Part shown: one piece after another, positions 7,126 through 14,107 of the stretch
How the letters are laid out: each line of letters begins with the position of its first letter
How positions within the stretch are numbered: position 1 is the stretch's first letter
Assembly (NCBI GenBank): GCA_016292805.1
Contig: JAEDFM010000027.1
Coordinates: 1 to 30,108, forward strand
Direction of reading: 5' to 3'
Origin: Treponema sp.
GTDB taxonomy: Bacteria > Spirochaetota > Spirochaetia > Treponematales > Treponemataceae
Length of the DNA stretch: 30,108 nucleotides
Position numbers and translations under genes: made by a program
Notes under the pieces: generated by a model
The model's input: the letters and a program-made list of their open reading frames with translations, nothing else
Told to the model about the DNA's origin: nothing
Database searches by the model: none

Positions 7126-7812
7126 ATGAGTTTATTATTTTGTTCAATTTGCTATGTATTGTGTTATCTTTTTCAGATTGTATTTCTGATTCTGGAAAAA
7201 AAGCAGAAAATGGTAGCAACCCTGTATCTTAAGGGACTTGCTTCTATTACATTTGTGGTGCTTGGTGCCATTAGTTTTATTCAAACTGGTAATCTATTTT
7301 TTGCCACCTTTATTCTGGTGGGTTTGATTTTTGATGCTTTGGCAGATGTTGTTTTTAATCTTCGCTTTGCCTTCAAAAAAATAGAGCAACTCTCCTTCCT
7401 AAGCGGCACCCTCCTTTTCTTTATCGGCCATATTTTTTACCTGGTGGCCCTTGTTCCTCAGATTAACCATTGCTGGCTGTATCTGCTCATAGGCCTTGCT
7501 CTGGCGGCACTTGTTCAGCTGAGCTTTGTATTTTTATTGCAGGATGTAAGTAAAGCTTACAGAATTTACGGCGTTGTCTACATTGCTATGGTTAGCACTA
7601 TGACTGCTATGGCGATTGGTAATTTGGTGACCAGCCTTAGAACGGTTGGTGCAATATTATTTGCGGTGGGTGCAGTGTTCTTCCTCATCAGCGATATACT
7701 TTTGATTTTTAATACTTTCCGCCGTAAAAAAATATACCCTGTGCGAGTCATCAGTTTTGTGACTTATTACACAGGGCAGTTATTAATTGCTACTAGTTTA
7801 TTTATTATTTAA
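7126..7812 (+). CDS. YhhN-like membrane protein (lysoplasmalogenase family)
   Basis: About 228 residues with roughly eight hydrophobic helices. It matches the YhhN/TMEM86 family, whose animal members hydrolyse lysoplasmalogens. The bacterial role is less clear. Family-type features are FDALADVVF in helix 3, SGTLLFFIGHIFYLVALV with the conserved Gly-His, and GAVFFLISDILLI near the end. The start is ATG 7126 because ACGGAGAG (7114-7121) is a good ribosome site. An in-frame GTG at 7069 lies inside the promoter -10 region, so it would be absent from the transcript. The gene converges with uxaC and ends inside a shared inverted repeat. Confidence 0.7.
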   Translation: MSLLFCSICYVLCYLFQIVFLILEKKQKMVATLYLKGLASITFVVLGAISFIQTGNLFFATFILVGLIFDALADVVFNLRFAFKKIEQLSFLSGTLLFFIGHIFYLVALVPQINHCWLYLLIGLALAALVQLSFVFLLQDVSKAYRIYGVVYIAMVSTMTAMAIGNLVTSLRTVGAILFAVGAVFFLISDILLIFNTFRRKKIYPVRVISFVTYYTGQLLIATSLFII

Positions 7813-7850
7813 GCATACTAAAAAGTAAAAATATTAACCAAAGTATGCTT
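7811..7850. repeat. Inverted repeat at the YhhN/uxaC convergence with 34-bp site geometry
   Basis: AAGCATACT (7811-7819) and AGTATGCTT (7842-7850) are 9-bp arms. CATAC to GTATG spans 7814-7847, 34 bp, the same as the paralogue-B array units. It includes the uxaC stop codon (7834-7836), and its right arm encodes the last uxaC residues. Four T follow on the plus strand, so it may be a weak terminator for the YhhN-like gene, a binding site of the 34-bp family, or both. Confidence 0.55.
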
Positions 7851-9240
7851 TTGCATTATTGATGCTAATATCTTTAACAATATTTTCCAGCATTTCCTTA
7901 TCATTTGGATACTCGCCGTTTTCTACCCAGCCACCAATTATGTTACAAAGAATGCGGCGGAAATATTCATGGCGTGAATAAGAAAGGAAAGACCGGCTGT
8001 CTGTAAGCATTCCAACAAAAGTAGGAAGCATACCTAAGTTTCCTAAAACCTTAAGCTGCTGTTCAATTCCATCACGATGATCGCAGAACCACCAGCCAGA
8101 ACCAAGTTGAATCTTTCCCTTAATTCCATCGCCCTGGAAAGAACCCATAATTGTACCAACTGCATAATAATCTTTTGGATTAAGTGAATACAGAATAGTT
8201 TTTGGAAGACCGCCTTTTTCTACACAAAGATTCAAAAATCCAGATAGTTTTTCGGCCATAGGATTATCGTGAACGGCATCAAAACCAGTGTCTGCGCCGA
8301 TTGTAGCAAAGGCTGGTTTATTGATATTACGGATTACATTCATATGAAGCTGCATTGCAATTCCACGTTTTGCGTATGCTACTGCCAGTGCAGAAAGAAT
8401 TTTTGTCATATAAGCTTCGCCTTCTGCTTCTGAAACTGGTTCACCTTTCATGGCTTTCTTAAATACAGCATCAATTTCTTTATCAGTTGCAATGGCAAAT
8501 GGTGGGAAAGAAAGACCGTGGTCGGAGGCGCGACATCCATTTTCAACAAAGAAATCCAGACGATTTTCCAAAGCTTTAATTACATCATCAGATTTTTTGA
8601 TTTTAATTCCGCTAGCGGCTTCAAGCTGAGGAATGTAATCTTTAAATGCAGGTTGATGGATGTAAATTGCTTTATCAGGGCGGAATGAAGGACAAACTTT
8701 TGTTTCAATTTTTCCAATAGGTGCTGTACCATCTGCAATTGCTTTGTGGTATTCAAGTGAATCTATTGGATCGTCAGTTGTACCAACTCCGTAAACTTTA
8801 AAGTTCTTAAAAATCCCTTTAACACTTAATTCATCAGAAGAAAGCATACTATTTGCCTTTTTCCAAATCATTGGTGCGCTTTTTACAGTAAGAGGTTCTG
8901 TAATTCCAAAGTAGCGCTGGAGTTCCAGGTGGGTCCAGTGGTAAAGAGGGTTACCAATAAGATGTTCAATGGTTTCGGCCCATTTTAAGAACTTTTCGTA
9001 GTCTGGAGCATCTCCAGTAATGTATTTTTCTTCAATTCCGTATGTTCGCATCTGGCGCCATTTGTAGTGATCTCCACCAAGCCAGATTTCTGTAAGATTC
9101 TTAAATTTTTTATTTTCTGCAATTTCTTTTGGACTAAGGTGACAGTGATAATCCCACAAAGGTTCATCTTTGCAGGCAGCAAATAATTTCTGAGCAGTTT
9201 TAGTTTCCAAAAGAAAGTTTTTATCCATGAATTTTTTCAT
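7834..9240 (-). CDS. uxaC: Glucuronate isomerase
   Basis: UxaC of the amidohydrolase superfamily. It interconverts D-glucuronate and D-fructuronate (or galacturonate and tagaturonate), the first cytoplasmic step of hexuronate breakdown. The N-terminal metal motif DYHCHL gives His31 and His33. Other family blocks are LELQRYFGI, GTTDDPIDSLEYH and CPSFRPDKAIYI. The C-terminal GSGWWFCDHRDGIEQQ and MLTDSRSFLSYSRHEYFRRILC are diagnostic. The 468 residues are full length. ATG 9240 has AGAGGAAT upstream. The enzyme fits use of glucuronoxylan side chains released by the GH10 xylanase. No uxuA/uxuB or kdg genes are in the window, so the rest of the pathway lies elsewhere. Confidence 0.95.
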   Translation of the reverse strand: MKKFMDKNFLLETKTAQKLFAACKDEPLWDYHCHLSPKEIAENKKFKNLTEIWLGGDHYKWRQMRTYGIEEKYITGDAPDYEKFLKWAETIEHLIGNPLYHWTHLELQRYFGITEPLTVKSAPMIWKKANSMLSSDELSVKGIFKNFKVYGVGTTDDPIDSLEYHKAIADGTAPIGKIETKVCPSFRPDKAIYIHQPAFKDYIPQLEAASGIKIKKSDDVIKALENRLDFFVENGCRASDHGLSFPPFAIATDKEIDAVFKKAMKGEPVSEAEGEAYMTKILSALAVAYAKRGIAMQLHMNVIRNINKPAFATIGADTGFDAVHDNPMAEKLSGFLNLCVEKGGLPKTILYSLNPKDYYAVGTIMGSFQGDGIKGKIQLGSGWWFCDHRDGIEQQLKVLGNLGMLPTFVGMLTDSRSFLSYSRHEYFRRILCNIIGGWVENGEYPNDKEMLENIVKDISINNAKAYFG

Positions 9241-9258
9241 TGTAATTCCTCTATCATT

Positions 9259-9287
9259 AATCTATCACGAAACACGGCCAGTGTTAA
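9259..9287 (-). promoter_or_regulatory. uxaC promoter with an internal palindromic operator
   Basis: On the minus strand TTAACA (plus 9282-9287), a 17-bp spacer and TAGATT (plus 9259-9264) preceded by TGA. The palindrome AACAC-N5-GTGTT (9271-9285) overlaps the -35 and the spacer, where a repressor would block transcription. A hexuronate-responsive regulator is a reasonable guess, but none is encoded here. Confidence 0.6.
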
Positions 9288-9426
9288 TTAAATAAAATAT
9301 GAAGAATAACCTGTAAAAAAAATATCTGTAAATGGTAAAAATAGAATTGGAGGAAATGATGAAAGACTCATTTTGATTGTTGCTATGAGTTATATAAAAT
9401 AGGTTGTTACTTTGCTCCTTGCAATG

Positions 9427-9458
9427 ACAGGTAGCTAACAATAGTGTAAACTACCTGT
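9427..9458. repeat. 8-bp inverted repeat abutting the HAD gene start
   Basis: ACAGGTAG (9427-9434) and CTACCTGT (9451-9458) are perfect arms. The right arm ends directly at the ATG (9459). A weak promoter TTGCAA (9419-9424), 17 bp, TAGTGT (9442-9447) overlaps it, so this looks more like an operator than a terminator. No ribosome site is present. Confidence 0.5.
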
Positions 9459-10082
9459 ATGACTTATGATTCAATAATTTTAGATATTGATGGTACTTTG
9501 TGGAACACAACAGGTATTGTTGCGGAAGCCTGGAATAAGGTTATTTCTAAGCTTTTTCCAGAAGTACCATTAGTTACTGCAGAAATTCTTCAGGGCCAGT
9601 TCGGCAAAACCATGGATGTAATTGCAGACAATTTATTCGTGGGATTATCAAAAGAACAGAAAAAATACCTTATTGATCAATGCTGTTTGAGTGAACAGGA
9701 AGCCCTTCATAACAATACAAAAAACATTACTTATGACGGTGTAGTAGAAACAATTGCTGAGCTTTCAAAAAAAGTTCCGTTGTTTATTGTAAGCAATTGT
9801 CAGAGTGGCTACATAGAAGTTGTTATTAAAAAAAATCATATAGAAAACTACATTACAGATTTTGAATGTTTTGGTAATCAGGGAAAGCCTAAGGATGAAA
9901 ATATCAAGCTGATTGTTCAGCGCAATAATCTTAAAGCTCCTGTATATGTTGGCGATACTCAAGGCGATTATGAAGCTTGTCAGAAAGCTGGAGTTCCATT
10001 TGTTTGGGCAGCCTATGGTTTTGGAAAGCCAGATGCTTATGTTGCAAAAATAGAAAAGTTTTCTGAATTAAAGGATTTGTAA
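9459..10082 (+). CDS. HAD-superfamily phosphatase (phosphoglycolate phosphatase-like)
   Basis: Haloacid-dehalogenase-type hydrolase of 207 residues with all four motifs. The nucleophile Asp9 and acid/base Asp11 are in LDIDGTLW. Ser112 is in FIVSNCQ, and Lys143 in GKPKDE. Asp166/Asp170 are in VGDTQGDYEACQKAG. A helical cap (about 16-95) gives the Gph/PGMB layout. The substrate is probably a small phosphate ester but cannot be named. There is no Shine-Dalgarno sequence before ATG 9459, and an inverted repeat touches the start codon. The YkgJ-type gene begins one base after its stop, so the two are translationally linked. Confidence 0.85.
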   Translation: MTYDSIILDIDGTLWNTTGIVAEAWNKVISKLFPEVPLVTAEILQGQFGKTMDVIADNLFVGLSKEQKKYLIDQCCLSEQEALHNNTKNITYDGVVETIAELSKKVPLFIVSNCQSGYIEVVIKKNHIENYITDFECFGNQGKPKDENIKLIVQRNNLKAPVYVGDTQGDYEACQKAGVPFVWAAYGFGKPDAYVAKIEKFSELKDL

Positions 10083-10083
10083 T

Positions 10084-10572
10084 ATGTGTGAAAATAAATT
10101 TTATAAAGATGGATTAAATTTTGAATGTCAGCGTTGTTCCTTTTGCTGTGGTCATTCGCCAGGATTTGTTTATCTTTCTAAAAGAGATTTATTTGCATTG
10201 TGTGAATTTAAAAAGATGAGCATAAAGGATTTTGTTGCAGCTTATTGCCGCTGGGCTGACTACTACTATGGTTCGCAGGTTCTGGCTTTACTTGAACAAA
10301 AAAATTATGACTGTATTCTTTGGGAAAATGGATGTTCCTGTTACGAAGCTCGTCCTGTTCAATGTTCAACTTATCCTTTCTGGAACTGGATGATTGAAGA
10401 TGAAAAGACATGGAACGAATGTGCACAGGAATGTCCTGGTATGAATAAAGGAAAGCTTTGGCCTGTAGATGTAATTGAAGAAAACCGTAGAAAGTATGTG
10501 GAAAACATTCCTTTACACAGGGAAGAAGTTCTGGAATTAATAAAGCAGGAAATTGAATCAAGTAAAAAATAA
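10084..10572 (+). CDS. YkgJ-type cysteine-cluster protein
   Basis: A 162-residue protein with the YkgJ-family metal cluster motif. The first group is Cys15-x2-Cys18-x2-Cys21-Cys22, and later groups are GCSCYEARPVQCSTYPFW and CAQECPG. Members are annotated as putative zinc- or iron-chelating proteins. Which metal is bound, and why, is unknown. The many Cys with Trp/Tyr around them fit a compact Fe-S or Zn fold. It follows the HAD gene by one base, with no ribosome site of its own, and ends at a very strong terminator. Confidence 0.75.
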   Translation: MCENKFYKDGLNFECQRCSFCCGHSPGFVYLSKRDLFALCEFKKMSIKDFVAAYCRWADYYYGSQVLALLEQKNYDCILWENGCSCYEARPVQCSTYPFWNWMIEDEKTWNECAQECPGMNKGKLWPVDVIEENRRKYVENIPLHREEVLELIKQEIESSKK

Positions 10573-10581
10573 GCTTGTTAA

Positions 10582-10633
10582 AAAAGAAAAGGAGGCCTGA
10601 CGGGTAAGTATCTGTCAGGCCTCCTTTTCTTTT
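10582..10633. terminator. Strong bidirectional terminator
   Basis: A 20-bp perfect stem (10582-10601 and 10614-10633) with core GGAGGCCTGAC is flanked by A/T tracts. It separates the plus-strand HAD/YkgJ pair from the minus-strand block that ends with the Thr/Lys-rich secreted protein. Confidence 0.93.
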
Positions 10634-10671
10634 ACATGGAGGATTTTTATGTATGCTCTTAAAGTTTTACC

Positions 10672-10704
10672 TTAGAAAGAAAGTGTTACTTTAAGACCAA
10701 CATT
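10672..10704 (-). pseudogene. In-frame outer-membrane beta-signal after the stop of the secreted-protein gene
   Basis: Directly after the TAA that ends the next gene (10705-10707), the same minus-strand frame stays open for ten codons reading NVGLKVTLSF and then stops (10672-10674). The peptide alternates hydrophobic residues and ends in Phe, the textbook C-terminal signal recognised by the BAM complex in outer-membrane beta-barrels. It is probably a leftover 3' end of a barrel gene, or an extension lost by a nonsense change. Confidence 0.55.
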
Positions 10705-11199
10705 TTAGTAGGAAACTGTTGTTAACATTTTCTTTGGAAGCTTCTTCAATTCCTTTTTTGGTGGCTGAGGCTTCTTAGCAAGTTCAATCTTTGTATCGCA
10801 TTCTTTTTTTGAAGCACACTTTGTTTTGTGAACACAGTTGAACTTTTTTCTTTGGTGTTTGTTGTAACCATAGTAATAGTCTTTTTCGTGTTTACAGTTT
10901 TTGTGATCTATTTTTGTAAATACAGGTTCCTTTTTGTTTGTAGTACTTACCTTATGAGGTTTCTTTTTGTTTGGTGTTGCAGGTGTTACTGCTGGTTTTT
11001 TAACAGGATCTTTTTTTGCAGTTGTTGTAACTGTTTCTGTTTTTTTTGTAGTAGTAGTTGTTGTTGTAGTTGTAACACCGTTTACAGTGTTGCTTTTAAT
11101 TATTGTTGTGCTTGAAGATGTTGCAGCTGCAAAAACTGAACTGCCAGCCAAAAACATAACCAATGTACCTGCTATTGTGCTCTTTGTAATTTTGTTCAT
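10705..11199 (-). CDS. Thr/Lys-rich secreted protein of unknown function
   Basis: I do not recognise a family. The 164 residues begin with a signal peptide (about 1-24, ending SSVFA). A run of nine Thr and further Thr repeats follow, then a very basic part rich in Lys, Pro and Lys-Lys pairs. Between about 97 and 135 a cluster with His, Tyr and four Cys could bind metal or form disulfides. No transmembrane segment follows the signal, so it should be periplasmic or surface-exposed. The start has AGGAG upstream. The gene ends in VSY-stop, followed in frame by an outer-membrane beta-signal, so the present protein may be a truncated or chimeric derivative. Confidence 0.6.
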   Translation of the reverse strand: MNKITKSTIAGTLVMFLAGSSVFAAATSSSTTIIKSNTVNGVTTTTTTTTTKKTETVTTTAKKDPVKKPAVTPATPNKKKPHKVSTTNKKEPVFTKIDHKNCKHEKDYYYGYNKHQRKKFNCVHKTKCASKKECDTKIELAKKPQPPKKELKKLPKKMLTTVSY

Positions 11200-11351
11200 A
11201 GTAATCTCCTACAGAACCATTTCTGATTCTTATTTAGTTTTAAGTTTTGTTACAGGGCTTTGCTGCTCTGCTTTATGATTAAACTATACTACGAACATGT
11301 TTCCGATACTTTAAATGTTGCTAAGAGAAAAATAAGAGATTACTCATAAAA

Positions 11352-11398
11352 AAAGCTGATTGCCAGATTTTATTGGATTCAACCTGACAATCAGCTTT
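11352..11398 (-). terminator. Terminator of the chemoreceptor gene
   Basis: A 15-bp stem with one mismatch (11352-11366 and 11384-11398, core AAAGCTGATTG) is followed by seven T on the minus strand. It lies 20 bases after the stop of the methyl-accepting protein. Confidence 0.85.
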
Positions 11399-11418
11399 AA
11401 TATTCTGCAAAGAGTAGA

Positions 11419-13038
11419 TTATTTTAATTTGAATTTGTTCATTTCATCTACAAGCAGCTGAATACTTTCACTGTTAACGGTTGTAGCATCATGACCTTTT
11501 TCTACAGCAGAAATAATCTGACTTGCACCATTTGCCATTTCGTTAACATTAGTATTTGTTGCCAGTGTTGCATTGTTAAGTAATTCCATTTCTTTAGAAA
11601 GCTGTGTACTTCCGGCAAGCATTTCTGCAGAGCCTTCCTTAACGCTGCCTGTAATATCACCAATGTTACGCATAGCAATAAGAATCTGGTTTGAGCCAGC
11701 AGCCTGTTCTTTCATTGCAGACATAACAACATCTTCCTGTTGTTTTACTACCTTTGTTAATTCAAAGATAGAAGTAAACTGGTCACTTAACTGAGTTGTG
11801 CTGTCAGCAACATTTGAAATAACATTTTCCAGATTCTTAAGACTTTCAGTAATCTTTTTACCCTGTTCATTTGACTGTTCAGCAAGCTTACGAATTTCGT
11901 CAGCAACAACGGCAAAACCTTTACCAGCATCACCAGCGTGAGCAGCTTCGATTGCGGCATTCATAGCAAGGAGGTTTGTCTGAGTAGCGATGTTCTGTAC
12001 AACATTAGAAGCTTCAAGCAAGCCTTTAGATTCTTCCATAATTTTATTAGAAGGATCTACGGCAATAGAAACTTTCTCCTGACCAATAGCACTTGCTTCT
12101 GCCAGCTGATTTGTAGAAACTTCGTTTTTTTCAAGAATAGAAGTAACACTCTGAATGTTTGCAACCATCTGATTTACAGCAGCAGAACTTTCTTCAACTG
12201 CAGCAGACTGTTCTTCAATAGAATCATTCAATGATTTAATATTCGCAAGAATTTCATTAATAGCACCAGCAGATTCTTCTACACAGCTAGCCTGGTCATT
12301 CATCTGATTCTGAATCTGCTGAATATTTGAAATCATCTGATTTGTAGATGAAGTAATATCATCCATGCTGGAACTTGTTGAATTAGCTGATTCTGTAGAA
12401 TTAACAATTGTTGAACCCATTCCAGAAAGAAGATTTTTTGTTGCGTTGTGGAACTTGTTTAAGCTAAGAGCAAGAATACCATATTCATCACGAGAAATAA
12501 CTTTTAAGTCTTCCTGAGTATAGTTACCTTCTGCAACAACCTGAGCAAAGCGGTTAAGATCTTTAATACGACCTACGCTAATAAGTGTAAGAATAATAAA
12601 ATCAGCTGAAATACAGATAACACCAACAAGTGCGATTGGTAAACATTGAGTTTTGAAAATATCAATCAGAGGTATATCGTTGTTAAATGTATAGAGAAGA
12701 GGTTGTAATGTAAGTAATACTAAAGCAATTGTAGAAAAACAAGCTACAAAAGCATTTTTTTGTGTTACAGAAATTACAATGTATTTTTTTTCAAATGGAA
12801 TGAAATGCATGAATTTTTCTAGTCCGGAAAACCAGATAATGTAAAAGAACATAGCAAACATTAAAGTTTCACCAATTGAAAAACATAAAATTGGGGGTAA
12901 TTCAAGACGTTCTGCACCAATCATTTTACCACAGAAACAGTACATAACTGGATAAATAATGGAATTTATAAGTACTAAAACCATTGAACCAATAGCTAGA
13001 ATTCTGTATTTTAAGTTCTTTAATTTTGTAAACCGCAA
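11419..13038 (-). CDS. Methyl-accepting chemotaxis protein without a periplasmic domain
   Basis: A 539-residue chemoreceptor. Four hydrophobic helices (about 12-34, 50-70, 97-116, 133-156) with short loops replace the usual periplasmic ligand domain, so it probably senses a membrane or intracellular signal. A HAMP-like segment (about 157-200) leads into a long coiled coil. The conserved hairpin tip NLLAMNAAIEAAHAGDAGKG lies at 355-374 and contacts CheA/CheW. The start is uncertain. The frame opens at TTG 13038, three codons after an in-frame TGA, with no ribosome site. That TTG lies inside a 36-bp palindrome, and the next Met (18) is already within helix 1. It is downstream of a small membrane-protein gene but separated from it by a terminator. 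Confidence 0.85.
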   Translation of the reverse strand: MRFTKLKNLKYRILAIGSMVLVLINSIIYPVMYCFCGKMIGAERLELPPILCFSIGETLMFAMFFYIIWFSGLEKFMHFIPFEKKYIVISVTQKNAFVACFSTIALVLLTLQPLLYTFNNDIPLIDIFKTQCLPIALVGVICISADFIILTLISVGRIKDLNRFAQVVAEGNYTQEDLKVISRDEYGILALSLNKFHNATKNLLSGMGSTIVNSTESANSTSSSMDDITSSTNQMISNIQQIQNQMNDQASCVEESAGAINEILANIKSLNDSIEEQSAAVEESSAAVNQMVANIQSVTSILEKNEVSTNQLAEASAIGQEKVSIAVDPSNKIMEESKGLLEASNVVQNIATQTNLLAMNAAIEAAHAGDAGKGFAVVADEIRKLAEQSNEQGKKITESLKNLENVISNVADSTTQLSDQFTSIFELTKVVKQQEDVVMSAMKEQAAGSNQILIAMRNIGDITGSVKEGSAEMLAGSTQLSKEMELLNNATLATNTNVNEMANGASQIISAVEKGHDATTVNSESIQLLVDEMNKFKLK

Positions 13039-13063
13039 GTTGTTTCAACAACTGAGGATTTAC
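13028..13063. repeat. 36-bp imperfect palindrome covering the chemoreceptor start
   Basis: The outer arms GTAAA/TTTAC and inner arms GTTGTT/AACAAC, with short CC/GG and CA/TG pairs between them, form a nearly continuous hairpin centred near 13045. It includes the TTG start codon and directly abuts the dispersed repeat copy at 13064-13107, suggesting one composite element. Confidence 0.6.
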
Positions 13064-13107
13064 AAAACGTTCGCGTGAGCGAACATGTAAATAAATAGAG
13101 TTTTTGC
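13064..13107 (-). repeat. Dispersed repeat copy 2 with GTTCGC/GCGAAC hairpin
   Basis: Inverted copy of the repeat at 113-158. About 41 bases match with three differences. Its hairpin (13069-13074 and 13079-13084) keeps the stem while two of four loop bases differ. Here it sits upstream of the chemoreceptor, not behind a gene. Confidence 0.7.
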
Positions 13108-13124
13108 AAAAAAAAACTCGGGAC

Positions 13125-13161
13125 TTAAAATAGATGGCGCAATTTTAGCCATCTATTTTAA
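13125..13161 (-). terminator. Terminator of the small membrane-protein gene
   Basis: A 14-bp perfect stem (13125-13138 and 13148-13161, core AATAGATGGC) overlaps the gene's stop codon. A run of nine T follows on the minus strand a few bases further on. Confidence 0.8.
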
Positions 13162-13445
13162 ACGTTTATTTTTTTTGCAGATTCAGGAGTTTCATCATAT
13201 TTTTTGAAAAGGGTCCAGCCAAAATAGCAAAATAGGAATGCAAGAGTCAAATAAATAAACTGATACGATGCCATTAAAGGATTAGTTGAAATCATTGTTC
13301 CCTGTCCTTTGAGTACTTTTTCAGAAGAAATGATGTAGTACTGTAAAAAACAACTAGGGAAAAAATAAAGTACAAATTGTACAATTTCTAAGTAGATTGG
13401 AATTTTAATTTTAGATGTAGACTTGTCAGAAGAAGCTTCTTTCAT
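13158..13445 (-). CDS. Small two-helix membrane protein, unknown
   Basis: A 95-residue protein with a charged N-terminus (about 1-15) and two predicted membrane helices: IVQFVLYFFPSCFLQYYII (about 20-39) and FIYLTLAFLFCYFGWTLF (about 63-80). A short charged tail follows. I recognise no family. GGAGAG precedes the ATG, and a perfect extended -10 box lies further upstream, so it is expressed on its own. Its position before the chemoreceptor is separated by a terminator, so a shared role is unproven. Confidence 0.65.
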   Translation of the reverse strand: MKEASSDKSTSKIKIPIYLEIVQFVLYFFPSCFLQYYIISSEKVLKGQGTMISTNPLMASYQFIYLTLAFLFCYFGWTLFKKYDETPESAKKINV

Positions 13446-13481
13446 TTTATAAACTCTCCATTTTTATAGTATTTTTAAAAA

Positions 13482-13490
13482 ATTATATCA
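13482..13490 (-). promoter_or_regulatory. Extended -10 promoter of the small membrane-protein gene
   Basis: The minus strand reads TGATATAAT, a consensus TGn plus TATAAT. No recognisable -35 is present, as is common for extended -10 promoters. Confidence 0.6.
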
Positions 13491-13530
13491 TTAATGAAAA
13501 ATTTTTCTAGGAAAAGTTAAAATTAGGAAA

Positions 13531-14091
13531 TTATGCTGAACCAATTTTATTTTGAGTAATTTTGTCTATTTCTGCTTTAAGATTTTTCATATATTCAGAA
13601 AACTGAACATTTTCTGTGCCGTATTTAAATTGAAGTTCATATTCTAGTGGAAGCCAGGTTGAAAGATCAGATTCATCATGCTGGATTACAGCTTCCATTT
13701 TATCTAAGGCCTTGTAGATTTTGGCTTCCTGAGTTTCCAGAGCATTCATTTCGGCATATAGTTCCAGCCACTGAGTTCGTTCTGGTTCTGGGAAAGTTTG
13801 AACCCAATCGTCTAAAACACGGCTTTCTTTTTTTTCATCATTTGAAGATTTTTCAAAGCAAGGTATGTCCCCGGTAAATGCTTCCCCAAGGTCGTGAATA
13901 AGAATCATTTTAATGACCTTATTCATATCGGCCTGTGGGAATTCTTTTTCCAGTAACATTGCCATTAATGCTGTTCGCCAGCAATGTTCTGCAACACTTT
14001 CGTGGCGGCCTGATGAAGTATAGCAGTGGCGGGTATTACATTTAAGTTTTTCTGCCACATTTAGTATTTTAATTAATTCGGTTGGGTTCAT
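13531..14091 (-). CDS. HD-domain phosphohydrolase (YfbR/5'-deoxynucleotidase-like)
   Basis: About 186 residues with an HD domain of the YfbR/HDDC2 type, whose characterised members dephosphorylate deoxynucleoside monophosphates. The metal ligands are His36 in ESVAEHCWRT, His66-Asp67 in MILIHDLGEAFTGDIP, and an Asp in KALDKMEAVIQHD. Arg21 in NTRHC matches the substrate-side Arg of YfbR. The start is ATG 14091, which has GGA 8 bases upstream and lies 16 bases after the Gfo/Idh stop. A longer frame from 14145 would overlap that gene without a ribosome site. It is probably the last gene of a two-gene unit with the oxidoreductase. Confidence 0.75.
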   Translation of the reverse strand: MNPTELIKILNVAEKLKCNTRHCYTSSGRHESVAEHCWRTALMAMLLEKEFPQADMNKVIKMILIHDLGEAFTGDIPCFEKSSNDEKKESRVLDDWVQTFPEPERTQWLELYAEMNALETQEAKIYKALDKMEAVIQHDESDLSTWLPLEYELQFKYGTENVQFSEYMKNLKAEIDKITQNKIGSA

Positions 14092-14107
14092 GCTTTTTTC
14101 CAGAGGT

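Noticed and set aside
10639..10676. Eight-codon plus-strand frame MYALKVLP with a perfect GGAGG
   Set aside because: Very short, lies downstream of a strong terminator and antisense to the beta-signal remnant; no promoter seen.
10828..11278. Plus-strand Cys- and Val-rich open frames
   Set aside because: Antisense shadows of the Thr/Lys-rich secreted gene; no start signals.
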